DNA from: Apteryx mantelli
Lineage: Eukaryota > Chordata > Aves > Apterygiformes > Apterygidae
Assembly: GCF_036417845.1 (NCBI RefSeq)
Contig: NC_089980.1
Coordinates: 133,140,516 to 133,204,515 of the forward strand
Direction of reading: 5' to 3'
Length of the DNA stretch: 64,000 bases
The position numbers and the translations under genes are program-made. The notes under the pieces were generated by a model. The model worked only from the letters and a program-made list of their open reading frames with translations. It was not told the DNA's origin and ran no database searches. Position 1 is the stretch's first letter; every line of letters begins with the position of its first letter. Shown here in pieces: positions 41,150 to 52,039 of the stretch.

Positions 41150-41855
41150 GGCAGAAAAGAATGAGTAACGGAGTAAAGCTGCTCATTTCCAAGCTAGCTA
41201 AAACTTGCAACTGCTGGGAAGTGAAACGTTAACGTGATTTTTTTAATTGTCCAGCTTCACTGTACTGCGTAGACCACGCCATACACACAGTGCTTTGTCA
41301 GCTAATTGGCCTGCTTAATACTGAGGCATCTTAACAAAAAATCCGAAAAGTTTGGTGCCTGCCGGTCACCTGTCAAACAGCAGCCTTGTCAGCCATGTCT
41401 TTCTCAGCAATAATAATAAACTCCCTTAATAGGGATTAATGGAGTTATGTTAACAACAGTTAACCCCACTAACAGGTATTAATGGCGTTAACTATTATAT
41501 CATCCATCTGTAACATTTACACAACAGTTCTAACATTGGTTATTAAAGACTGAGGCGCTTGCTTGGGGCTAAAAGGCATTTGAAAAGGCCCGCGTACACC
41601 CCTGCCTCTGGCAGGGATCACGGCGCGCCCTGATCAAAGCCGGCGCTGCACTAGGGCGATCAGCCCGCCCGGGGCTTCCCCGGGCCTGTTCACCTTCAGC
41701 GTTTGCGCTTGGGTGAGGAGCACCGGCACGCAGGCGGCGGCGGCCCGCTGCCCCGGCCCCGGCCCCGGCCTCACCGCCCTCCGGGCGCCGCCACAGCTTC
41801 CCCCCTCCCGCCTCGCCACCGTCCCCATGGCGCATAGGCCGCCTCCCCCGCCGGT

Positions 41856-41988
41856 GACCGTTATTCCCGGTTGAGTGACAGCGCTGCTGGCCACTCAGAG
41901 CGGCGCGGCTCCCGGCCCTCCCCCCTCCCGGGGACCGTTATTCCCGGTTGAGTGACGGCGCTGCTGGCCACTCAGAGCGGCGCAGCTC
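41856..41988. repeat. Imperfect tandem duplication in the ENPP5 promoter
   Basis: A 56-bp block at 41856-41911 recurs at 41933-41988, an offset of 77 bp, with two substitutions (41880 A versus 41957 G; 41907 G versus 41984 A). Each copy starts GACCGTTATTCCCGG and ends CACTCAGAGCGGCGC followed by a short tail. The copies lie in the CpG island, upstream of the probable first-exon donor. Confidence 0.9.
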
Positions 41989-41989
41989 G

Positions 41990-42100
41990 CCGCTGGGGGC
42001 GGGGCGCCGTCGCGGGGCGGGCTTGGCGGCGGCCCCGCCGAGTGGCGGTCGGCGCGGTGCTGCTGTCGCTCTTCCCCCGCCGTCGCGGGGACGCTGACAG
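41990..42100 (+). other. ENPP5: Probable 5'UTR exon 1 of ENPP5 (3' end defined)
   Basis: Within the CpG island the sequence GACGCTGACAG is followed at 42101 by GTAACA, a good 5' splice site. Joining 42100 to the acceptor at 45120/45121 would place 5 nt before the ENPP5 ATG. The 5' end given here is arbitrary because the transcription start cannot be read from the sequence. Similar non-coding first exons are usual for ENPP5 in other vertebrates. RNA-seq or CAGE could show another donor in the island. Confidence 0.4.
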
Positions 42101-42256
42101 GTAACAGCCAGCGCTGGCTCCTCGGCCGCTCCCGGAGGGGCCTGGCAGGGCCTCCCCGGCTCCTTGCACTCCGTGGGGCTGGGGGTGCGCGGGCGCTGCC
42201 GGGCCTTGCTCCCGTCTCCCTCCCTGCCGTGACCAACGGCCGCCCCCTGCGGCGCC

Positions 42257-42276
42257 GGGCCGGGCCGGGCCGGGCC
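42257..42276 (+). other. G-quadruplex motif (GGGCC x4)
   Basis: Four GGG runs separated by CC fit the canonical G3N1-7 x4 pattern on the non-template strand, about 160 bp into ENPP5 intron 1. Confidence 0.7.
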
Positions 42277-44841
42277 CCGCGGGGCGGGCTGAAGGCGGGG
42301 AGAGGGCCGCTGCGAGGGCCCCGCGGGTGGGGAGCAGCTCTGGTCTGACTGATCAGGCCTCGACGGGCCTCGGTGGGTGGCCGCCTTCACGTCGAGGTGG
42401 TAAACGGACGTGGTTTCCTGAGCCCGGGTTTTACATTGCCTGGTTGTACCGCCAGGGTGAGGCGAACCTTTTACAGAGGTGTCCAGGCTTGGTTTGAAAG
42501 CTGTCGGGCATGGGGGGTGCCGGCTGCTCCTCGTGATGCGTCCCCACGCTTGCCTGGTCTGGCTTAGGTCATGGAGCAGGTCCTTATCTGTCCCGAGTGC
42601 CCCTAAATGCCTGTAGCTCTGTGTGGTGTTTCCCCGCCTGCGCAGTCAGGGCCTCTGTCCTGCCCGCCTCCCTGTATGACCCCAGAGTCCTGTGCTGCGC
42701 CCTTGGGTCTCTGGAAGGGCCCAGTTCAGTAGCTGTGCTTGGGGTGTATCCAGGGCAGACCAGGATAGGAAGACCTTAAAAATACATAACTTTATCTGTT
42801 AAAAATACACAGTTGAAAGATTAGGTGGTGTAGACATCTTTAGCTATGTAAAGTTCAGAAGTAAGGACCTGATTTCCCTTGAGAGGACTTAAATTCATAC
42901 TCATCACTCTCCAGAATGTGGAATTATGACTCAGCCACTGGCTAAGGTAAATGGAAGTGTCAGGGGGAGACACAGCACATTCTCCCTTTCTTCTTTGAGG
43001 TTCACTGAGAGAAATTGTGCATGGGGTGAAACTGAGAGAGCAGAATGAGGTAGCCTTTGGTCTGTGGTGTGTGCCGAAAGGGGAAATACTCATCTGAAGT
43101 GTCACTTAACTCTTTGCGGTAGGTCTCTAGGCCTGGATTTTAGTTTTGGAAGGTATTAAACTTTGGCATAACGTCTGGCTGCCTGCAAGTTTGTTTTTTT
43201 GATGTAAATATATATGTGAGAGACTTAGTTGGGAAATTGAAGTAGGAAAACTTCCCATGGAAGATACTTTGTGTACTACCAAAATGATAGCTACATCATT
43301 GTAGTGGTATTCAGATAGTTAATGCAGTGTAACTTTTCATATTAACTGGGTTGTGTATGTAGCCAGGATATTAATATGGATTTACTGGTAATACAGTCAC
43401 TGTTTTCCAGCTAAATTTCAGTGGTGTTTGGTTCCAGAGGATTACTGAAAATGGGCACATAAAGGGATCTGTGTAAAAGTATCGGTACTGTCCACCTGCA
43501 GGAGTGGCTTTAACATTACCTGGTCTTGTGGCTAAATGACGTCTTTAACCAAGAAATGGGCAATATTAGCATGAATTTTATATCAGTTACAAATAGAGAA
43601 GTTCTCCTGGGAAAGGGGGCTTATAGGAGATATGTGCTTGCTTTCAACTGGGTGAACTGTGTTATGAATAAGGAGGTATGTTTGGAAAGGGGGAGGGAAA
43701 TTTGGGGAGGGCATTGAACCCTTGATGAATCATGAAGGTCAATATAATTTTATATGAGACTATGTATATCTCATCTCATGCTGTTAGGTAAGGAATGGCA
43801 ATCATAGCTAGGAACAGTCAAGGTCCTTGAGTCACATGATGAGAATTAATGCTGAATAGAAAAATAGTATCTAGAGAGCAAATGCTTTAGGGCACAGTGC
43901 ATAGTGGTCACTAACTCTTGCAGTTCTTGGGTAAGATTTGAATTGTATTTCATATTTCTTGCTTACTTCATGTTGGTTGTGCTCAGCTATCAGTGGCTTT
44001 TTCATGGAAAGGACAAATGATGAGTTTTATGCTTGCAGGACAGTTGTGGTATGGCTGCAGGCCACGTGATATACTACTGAATTTTTCAACTACCTCTTTC
44101 CAATCTGTTAACTAAGTGGTCAGTTATAAGAACTTGACTGCACGCTGACTTGTATAACTTGTATACATTCTTGTTCCTAAAGTTATCTGTATGCTAGAAA
44201 TGACCTTTGGTAGTAAAATTCAGAATTAGTTGATTGAGAAGAGTTCAGTTACATAGGAAAATTATGGTCAGGTTCTTATCTACCTCTAGATAAGAGGATA
44301 CTGACGTTCATGCTATTTGTTTGTAACTCTTGATCTGACACCTTTTAAGCGTCAAAACCTTTTAATGGATATAATGCTGTGTCTGAAACGCAAAGCTTAT
44401 TTTGATAATTTCTCCATTACAAATTGTCCTCGGCATATGTAATAATCCCATACAGAGTGTTGGGATTGAGGAACTAATGGATTTTAGCTGCTAGCCCCTC
44501 GCTGATGGGTACTGTGCAGGCACAGAGCACTCCAGTTCCAGTGTGTGCTTCCTCTTCCCAGCTGCTAGGTTACCAAGCTTGGTGCTAGTGCATCTGCTGC
44601 CACACTGGCGCAAAAGGGAAGCAATGCTCAAAAGACTTTACTGAGAGTTTTAAAGCTCTGGTGGGAATGGACTTTATTATTCTCAAGGTGAGAACTGCCC
44701 CTTGTCTTACGTTTTATCAGCCAGAAGCTTTCTCTTAAGACAGTTTCTTACAACTTTGAACACAGAAAATACTCGAGAATTTTTCAAACTGTGAGAGGAA
44801 GAGTTCCTGTATATTTGGAGTGGGAGGAAAAAACGAAGAAG

Positions 44842-45020
44842 GTGGGCAGTGGTGTGGTGGTTAAAGCAGTGACTGTGAACTGTGTTGTTGAACAAGCTGT
44901 TTCTTTCAACAAATAGTAGAGTCTCAGTTCCCTATCTGTAAAACAGAGATATTAATACATCTGATAAGTATATAGACTCATTCTTATGTTTGGAACACTC
45001 AGCGTTAGTCAGGCAAGCTG
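44842..45020 (+). mobile_element. MIR-type SINE remnant, sense
   Basis: GGTGTGGTGGTTAAAGCAGT matches the 5' part of MIR, then a degraded core, then CTCAGTTCCCTATCTGTAAA and ACAGAGATATTAATACAT match the conserved MIR segment ('ctcagtttcctcatctgtaaaatg ... ataataataccta'), followed by GGAACACTCAGCGTTAG near the 3' part. It ends about 100 bp before ENPP5 coding exon 2. Confidence 0.6.
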
Positions 45021-45120
45021 TATAATTATGCAAGGGATATTTTAGTTACTCATTTTTAAACTAAGTTATCATTTTGACAGCCAGGTTAACACAAACAAAT
45101 CTTATGTCTCTACCCAACAG

Positions 45121-45990
45121 ATACCATGTTGCCTCAGAAGAGAGGAAGAATACCTTCCAGAATAGCTGTGAACTGCTACGGGACAGTCTTGGCAGTTTGC
45201 TTACTATTTCTTCCAACTGCATTCCCTCTCCAGCAAGACCAGCCCAGAGTGCTGTTAGTGTCTTTTGATGGATTTCGATGGGATTACATCTATAGAGTAT
45301 CAACTCCCAATTTTCATTATGCCATGAAGAATGGTGTTCATGTCAAACAGGTCACTAATGTGTTTATAACTAAAACGTATCCTAATCATTATACAATGGT
45401 GACAGGTCTGTATGCAGAAAGCCACGGTATAGTTGCTAATGAGATGTATGATCCTATTCTGAATGAAACTTTCTCCATGAACAAAATGGAGATCTATAAC
45501 TCAAAGTTCTGGGAAGAGGCCAGTCCAATATGGGTAACAAACCAGATGGAAGGACATAAAAGCGGAGCTGCTATGTGGCCTGGAACAGATGTGAAAATAC
45601 ATGGAGTCCTTCCTACGTATTATATGCCGTACAATGAATCTGTTTCGTTTGAAGATAGAGTTGCTAGGCTTATTGACTGGTTTACATCAGAAGAACCCAT
45701 AAACTTTGGTCTCCTATACTGGGAACAGCCTGATGAGATGGGCCATATCCTGGGCCCGGAAAACCCTCTTATGGGACCGATAATTAGCGATATTGACAAG
45801 AAGCTGGGATATCTTATGTCTGAACTGAAGAAAGCGAAGCTGTGGGATGTGATAAATGTCATAATCACAAGTGATCATGGAATGTCACAATCATCCTCCG
45901 AAAGGCTCATCGAACTTGATCAGTATGTGGACAGAGAGCTTTATAATGTGATTGACTATTCTCCTGCAGTAGCTATTTTGCCAAAAGAAG
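45121..45990 (+). CDS. ENPP5: ENPP5 exon 2: signal peptide and catalytic phosphodiesterase domain
   Basis: ENPP5 (NPP5) is a type I membrane ecto-phosphodiesterase; the mammalian enzyme has been reported to cleave NAD+. The ATG at 45126, 5 nt after the acceptor, opens 288 codons plus one base. Residues 1-36 form a signal peptide with a basic start and hydrophobic core (about 20-35). Metal ligands follow in family order: Asp48 in LLVSFDGFRWD, nucleophile Thr84 in TKTYPNHYT, Asp203 and His207 in YWEQPDEMGH, Asp250 and His251 in ITSDHGM. N-glycosylation sequons include Asn113 and Asn170. With exons 3 and 4 the CDS is 1428 nt, 475 residues, against about 477 in human. The donor at 45991 is GTAGGA; read-through would add only eight residues. 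Identity as ENPP5 rather than ENPP4 rests on overall similarity and the C terminus. Confidence 0.97.
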
Positions 45991-48900
45991 GTAGGAGCTA
46001 TAGCACTAAAACTCTCTGAAGAAAATACTATCAAAACGTCTACTGACTTCATTCCCATCTGATGTAGCAGTAGCTGTGCTGATGCCAATAGGACATCAGC
46101 CTTGAACAAGGAATTTCTGCAGAATCACTTCCTTATTCTTTTTGCTAGCTCTTTCTAAAGCTTGGATTAACATTCAGGAATGGAAAGTGAGCAAATCTGT
46201 GTATTGTTGACTGCTATTTCAAATATCCTTTAGTCCTTATGAGAAATAAGATAATCTAAGAGCATTATCTAGCATGAATGCCATTCTAGATAGATAACCA
46301 ATTGGATATTGTATATCTTGCCTTTCAGCAAGACGCTAAAGCCTTAGCTGAAGAATTAGATTTCAAACTCAAACTGTAAACTGAAACCATATGGGGACCT
46401 TCAAAATAAGAAAGCTTACATTGGTCATTCTATTAGCTGGGAGCTGTTATATAATTCTTTTTAGTTTATTTTTTCCACCTTTTCATGTCAAACAGACGAC
46501 CAATTATGTTCATACTGTTTTTTTTTTCTTTAATTGTGGATAAGATCATGAGTAAGAATACTGTTGGAATCAAAATGAGAAGTCTGCAGTCATTGAAGGA
46601 TTGCTCAGGTTTCAGCTTTCTGTTTAATGTCACTGATTGCAGAAGTGCCACTTTTTATTTTGATGATCAAATGCTATAAATACTTGGTGGCAATGCATTA
46701 ACCTGAAAAATAGCTTTTTTTTGTGGGTGGAGGTGCTAATTTTAAAGTTGAGTCTTGAGAAGGTGTTTTTTACAGGTCTCTAACATTATTTGGACCACTG
46801 ATGGATAGCACTCTATTTAACTCCCCAGAAGGTATTTTGCAGACCTAAGTGACCTTTAAATTTCTAAACAAATACCTCTTGTCCTGTCTAGTTTGAAGAC
46901 TATTCCTTTGTTAATCCAGACTTGAAAATGTTAGTGCAGGAATGTCCAAACAGATTAATTTGCTGCTTGAGCATACTCGTGTGCATATAGCTGGACATTG
47001 TTCCTATCAGCAGTACTATGAGAACCGAGTTTGGGAATGCCATCCTAATGGATACAAACATGGTAGTGCTGACTAGAATGTTCTTATTACCAAATAAAGG
47101 AATTTTAAAAGTAAACTTAATGCTGAAGCATCTCTAATGCAGTAAATGAGAACTCTTAAAGCTGTGTAATCTGATTCTCCTCTCTGGTAAAATGCCAGAA
47201 AGAAATAGCACCTCTGCAGCAATTAGAGGACTGAATAGAAAAAGGCTATTTGACTTATGAGAGCATCTGTCATGCAAGGAGAGGCTGAGAGAGCTGGGAC
47301 TGCTTAGTCTGAAGAGGAGGAGGCTCAGGGGGATTTTATCAGTGTTTGGGAGGGTGTAAAGAATACAGAGCCAGATTCTGCTCAGTGCAGAACAAGAGGT
47401 AACAGGCACAAACACAGGAAATTCTGTTTGAACATAAGAAAACTGCATTTTTACTGTGAGGGTGGTTGAACCCTGGAATGGGTTGCACAGAGACTTGTGG
47501 AGCCTCCATCTTCAGAGATGATCAGAACCCAACTGCACATGGGTCTGAGCAACCTGCCCTAGTTGCCTCTCTCTGAGCAGGCGGATTGAACTCGATGATC
47601 TCCAGAAGTCCCTTCCAACCTCAGCTATTCTGTGATTTTGTAATGGACTACAGAAATAGCTTGGATCTATTTTTCCCAGAGGTTCTGGTGTTTATTATAC
47701 ACTACTAGTAAACCAGAATTAGTTTTGAGCACAGTTAAAATTACTTCCTTCCTCTTACCAAACAACAGTAATTTTATTAAAAAGCAATGAGCTTTATTCT
47801 CAATTTAGGTATGAAATAGCATTAATTTAAATACATAATGATAATTCTTCAACACCTTATTCCATTTGTCTTGTTTAAACCAGGGGATTGATAAAACTTA
47901 TTAAGACATTCAGAAAAGTTTTGAACACTTAAAACAGATTTCTGCTACTCTGGCTGTATATTTCTTACCTAGGAGATGGATTAGAGCAACCAAGTGGAAT
48001 ACCTGGCATCTTGCCAGCTGTGTATTAAACACTGCTAGGAACCATTATGAAATATTAACAAAAATATTGTTCATCCTTCTAACATAAACTTCATTGTAAT
48101 CACTAAATATAACAGTTGTCATTTAAGAGTCAAATTATATACAAAACCTAATATCCTAGGAAGCATGATAGTCAGTTCTTAGTTAAATACCTTAGTTGTG
48201 TACAAAAAGCCGCAAGTTGGATCTTCACAAACTAGCTGACGTAAAAAAAAAATAGCTTAAACATTCTAGTGTGTTATTCTGTGTGGAATTAATGACTTGA
48301 ATGTTCATGAAAGTGGTATGTGTGGCACAGCTGGTGATACTGGCCTTTTTCTTGCACTTAATATAAGTATGTTGTTATAATTAGTGTAATAACTTAGTTT
48401 ACTGCATTTAGAGTTTCTCCTCCCTATTATCGCAAATAGAAAGCTGGCCATGGGTAAATTAATTTTGTTACCAATCTAGGATTTCTAAGACTAAATCAGA
48501 GTCTCTTTCCTTGTTGCTGTAACTGGAGTCTCTATCATATCTGGACTTCTGCTCTCCCACTGTGACCTTCAGTGTGTTTCTTAAGTTTAGTGATTTGAGA
48601 TGAACTTCTCTTTTTACGCCAGTTTGAGAGGAGAAACATTATACATTAAACTATTTTAGCTTCCTCCAGCATTTATACTGAACTCTGGAAACTGAAAGAG
48701 AAAACAAAGACTGTTTAAAGACATTAGAGTCCAAAAATTAAAAAAAAAATCCTGAGAAATGTTCAAAACCACATGCATGCTGTCAATGATAGACCAATTT
48801 TTATCCTTAGTTTCCTTCAGGATGTGTCTAAGGTCAGACTAAGGACTTGTGCTAGTACCTGAAGGCAACCATTTTCTGGGACACGGAGTTGCAGAGGAAC

Positions 48901-50525
48901 TAACTCACGGGAGCACCCACAGCAGGATGTACAGCTGGGCGTGAAGGCAGAACTTGCTCGAAGCGATAGGTCAAAATGACAGGATGTACTGAAATCCCAC
49001 TCATCTGCTAAAAATATCAGTACTGGCCACAAAGAAAATGTAGACTTCTTACAACCGTGCTTCAGACCTTGTAGTGCTGAAACGAGGCTATACAGACCAG
49101 CTGTAAACTTAGCTCTCTGTCTTAACTATGCATGTGTGTAGCACAAGGTATTTAAATAACTCATGCAGCAGAGGTTTCCTGTTTGGTTGAATTAAGAAAT
49201 GTCATGCACGCTGAATAGTCCTTGGTAGGAATCTGTGCTTAAAGGTTGCAAAAAATCGCAGAAACCTACTCAAAATGTACAGATTCCTAAACTTCCTTTT
49301 TTTTGTCCTCACTGGGTCTCCTTGTTCCTCCTTTCCATGTGTTGGCCCTCCAGCTGCGTTCTGGGTCTTCAGTGACTTTTACTGGAATACAGAGTTCAAT
49401 ACTGGAAATAAGCAAGTAAAGAATTGGGGATGAAAATGCATATTTATTTTGTAATCTTAATACAATGCTTAGGACAGCTCTTGAGGTTTTTGTGTTTATT
49501 GTATCGTAGGTGACAAGGGGAGAAAAAGGAGTTGCATATCAAGAATATAAAGGAGTAGATAGCGCTATTAGCCATATGCCAAGTTCCTAACAGTTCTAGA
49601 TTAAAAATCTTGCAGTCCACCCTGTCTCTTCATACATTTGTCATGTGTTTCCTTCTTAAGCTTTCGCAATCTTCATGCAGTTCCTAGTGTGCTAGTGACA
49701 TCTAGACTGTGACCTGAGGGCTTCTGTTGAAACATTAATATGAGCTATTTTTGCTTATCCCTAGGGAATGTAATACAGACAACTGCCTATAATATGATGT
49801 TATATGCCGTGCAGCAAAAAGCTAGCTACTCTTTCTAAATTGGCTAAATTTTGATGGTCAAAATGGTAGAACAGGATCAAAACTGGAAATCAAATGAGGC
49901 TAAACATGTAGCAGTTTATTGGAGCACCTTGTAGAAGAAGAAATAAATAGTTGGGTTCATAAAGAAAACAAGCATTCAGAGATGCTGAGAAACAATGTTG
50001 CTGCTCTCTTTGGCCTTTTAAAAGAAAGCAACTAACAAACTGCTTCAAAATAAATAAGTAAGTGCCACTGGTGGTCATAGCTAACTGAGGGGAAGCCACA
50101 ATATGGTCTTAAAGCATAAATAACCTCCTAAACTGTTTAGGAGCCATCTTCTTGTTTTCAAGCTTTACATGGAACTAGGAGGAACTGTTTTCTTTTGCAT
50201 GGGACTAAATGCCTTCTAACTGCAATTCTTGTGACAAGCTTACGTTCTGACAACTATGTAATGAGGGATTTTTCTAAAATTAGGAAGAAAGCTACTACTT
50301 AGAAATAGCCTGTTAAGTCTGATGCCAAGTGAATACTGTGAATGTCATTCTAGATTTCTCGCAGTAACTTCTGTACAGGTTGTGATCTGCTATTGTCTCA
50401 TACAGCTAAATATAGCCTTTGGGGAAATGCATTTTATTCTTTCTCTTGAGAATTGTATTTCAATTACTGATGAGTTTAGTAGATGTTATTGTATTTTAAG
50501 TTATTTGTTTTTTGGTTTTTTGAAG
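45991..50525 (+). other. ENPP5: ENPP5 intron 2
   Basis: A 4.5 kb phase-1 intron. It carries the best-preserved transposon of the window, a 5'-truncated CR1 3' end at 47275-47642. The rest is AT-rich sequence with no supported gene; the acceptor is TTTTTTGAAG before 50526. Confidence 0.9.
47275..47642 (+). mobile_element. CR1 LINE 3' end (5'-truncated)
   Basis: The block starts GGAGAGGCTGAGAGAGCTGG and contains the familiar CR1 order: GAAGAGGAGGAGGCTCAGGG, the GGTTGCACAGAGA segment, and the terminal TTCCAACCTCAGCTATTCTG followed by TGATTTTG, a decayed copy of the ATTCTGTGAT tail unit. Only about 370 bp remain, typical of truncated CR1 insertions. It lies in ENPP5 intron 2 in the transcript sense and contains no intact reverse-transcriptase frame. 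Confidence 0.92.
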
Positions 50526-50702
50526 GAAAACTGGATGAAGTATATGAAGCTCTGGCCAATGCTCATCCCAACATGACTGTTTATAAGAAGGAGCAGATCC
50601 CAAATAGATTACATTACAAACACAACAGTAAAATTCAGCCAATCTTAGCGTTGGCTGATAAAGGATGGGAAATTGTACACAATAAGTCTGACCATTTTCT
50701 GT
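50526..50702 (+). CDS. ENPP5: ENPP5 exon 3
   Basis: This 177-nt exon completes the split Gly289 codon (G|GA) and encodes [20 protein letters not shown] and onward to [20 protein letters not shown] (residues 290-344), ending HFL plus one base. It belongs to the C-terminal part of the phosphodiesterase fold; NMT (304) and NKS (341) are N-glycosylation sequons. The donor is taken at GTAAGT (after 50702), because this gives the split Leu codon T|TG and the family sequence LLGNHGYDN; using the GT two bases earlier would break the frame. Confidence 0.95.
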
Positions 50703-52039
50703 GTAAGTATTCTGCATCTGTAGTGTTTTGCTGTATCTTCCTTGTCAGGGACCTTACATGGTATTTTCTCTCTCAACCTCAAACAATGTTAAACTGTTTA
50801 AGGCTGGGAGAGAAAACTATGATGCTAAGTATGTAGTGTTTACTTTTTTCGTTTCCTAATGAAATAGGAAGCACCCTGCTATGGGAGGGAGGGGAACTGG
50901 ACTTTATGTTTCCAAAGTTAAATTTACTGATATAAGATCATTCACATGTTTTAGTGATCACGTACTTGAGGTCTTCTTGAAAGATCTAGCAAAATGATGA
51001 GCACTTCCTGAGAGATAAGAAATGTTGTAACTAAACTTGTTAAGGAAAGGGTGAAAAGCATTGTTTTATGATGTACCCTTTCTTTGGAAGGACTGAGTTA
51101 CTGGAGGAAGGTTAGGTTGCAGCATTAAGTTTTGCCCTATAGGATGAGATTTCATCATCATTCTAGATGATGGGGGGGAAAAAATCTTTTAGGTGCCTGA
51201 CTTGGGGGTTTTGACCTTTTTCAGCTTTCCTCTGTCATGCGTCCTTTCCTTGAAAGCATCTTGTCTCTAAATGTGCACAAAATGCTGAGGCTGTCCAGTG
51301 ATATTCCAAATACAATCTTTCTTATGTGATTTCACTAAAATCCCAAATCCAAAAGGATGCTTCCAGTATGGTTTTCCATAGTTTTATACGTTCTTAAGAT
51401 TCTTAACTGAAATTATTTTAAACTTTGCTGCTGCTTATGAAGCTGACCTGCAAGACAGCCAAGTTTTTCAGCTGTTGATACTTGATCGGAGCAGCTATTC
51501 TTGTCTGGGTGTTTATATACTTCTGCAGAGTTTTTAGTGCGCCTGTAAGGAAAGGGCGTTGGACACCTCGTAGTGAGATCGGAAAACTTTTTTTCATGTT
51601 AATGAGCACATAGTGCACAAAATCAGACAGCGTGTCAAGGCAGTCAGAACTTAAGGTTTGTCTGCTACTAAGAGTCAAACAGACTCTACTTGGACTTTCT
51701 TCTAACAAATTTGGTCCAGTTGCAGAGTGAGAGTCTTTCCTTGAGCAAAATCAAGGAAACTTGGATGTAGGATGGCCTTGGCAATGCAACTAGTGCTGTG
51801 TGAACTTTAGCTTTTTTCTAGAACTCTCCATTGTCTTTAAAGCATTTTCTCTTCATATTTCTATGACTTAATATTTGCTAGGAGACATTTGCACCATCGA
51901 TCAAAATGATTCTGCTAAACCTTTGTAACAGTAAATGAGGATGGCTGTTCCTCTTCTGCAATATTCTAACTATGGGAAAAGGTTCAATGCTTTTTTTGCA
52001 ACTTCAGAATATTGACTTTTATCCTTCTTTTCTTTCTAG
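50703..52039 (+). other. ENPP5: ENPP5 intron 3
   Basis: A 1.3 kb phase-1 intron from GTAAGT to the acceptor CTTTTCTTTCTAG. I see no gene, RNA or recognisable repeat in it. Confidence 0.9.

Larger units (their letters stand above)
36361..41569. other. Intergenic region between RCAN2 and ENPP5
   Basis: About 5 kb with no supported exon. It contains a long-armed inverted repeat at 38488-38599 around a perfect 16-bp palindrome, a GAAA-type simple repeat near 40670-40686, a run of 21 A at 41129-41149, and a cluster of GTTAAC sites at 41449-41492 just before the ENPP5 CpG island. Late AATAAA signals (for example 38964-38969) mean part of it could belong to a longer RCAN2 3'UTR. Confidence 0.5.
41570..42580 (+). 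promoter_or_regulatory. ENPP5: CpG-island promoter of ENPP5
   Basis: The composition changes abruptly to very GC- and CpG-rich from about 41570 and decays after about 42580; it is the only such island in the window. No TATA box is evident, as expected for a CpG-island promoter with dispersed initiation. It contains an imperfect tandem duplication (41856-41911 and 41933-41988), a minus-strand G-quadruplex motif (C-runs at 41744-41766) and a GGGCC x4 run at 42257-42276. It sits 2.5-3.5 kb upstream of the first ENPP5 coding exon, and no minus-strand gene starts here, so ENPP5 is the natural target. Confidence 0.85.
42101..45120 (+). other. ENPP5: ENPP5 intron 1
   Basis: A 3.0 kb intron inferred between the CpG-island donor and the acceptor TCTACCCAACAG before 45121. 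It contains the GGGCC repeat run at 42257-42276 and an ancient MIR SINE at about 44842-45020, whose end lies about 100 bp from the coding exon. No other gene is visible. Confidence 0.6.

Noticed and set aside
41569-42390. Overlapping minus-strand open frames of up to 150 residues rich in Pro, Arg, Ala and Gly
   Set aside because: They lie in the CpG island, where stop codons are rare; several frames are open at once and none has a domain.
45991-46019. Read-through of ENPP5 exon 2 ending RSYSTKTL, a possible truncated isoform
   Set aside because: It lacks the last zinc ligand and membrane anchor, and no strong poly(A) signal follows; best treated as intron.
47134-47448. Minus-strand open frame of 104 residues
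   Set aside because: It is antisense to the CR1 LINE 3' end and is a by-product of that repeat.
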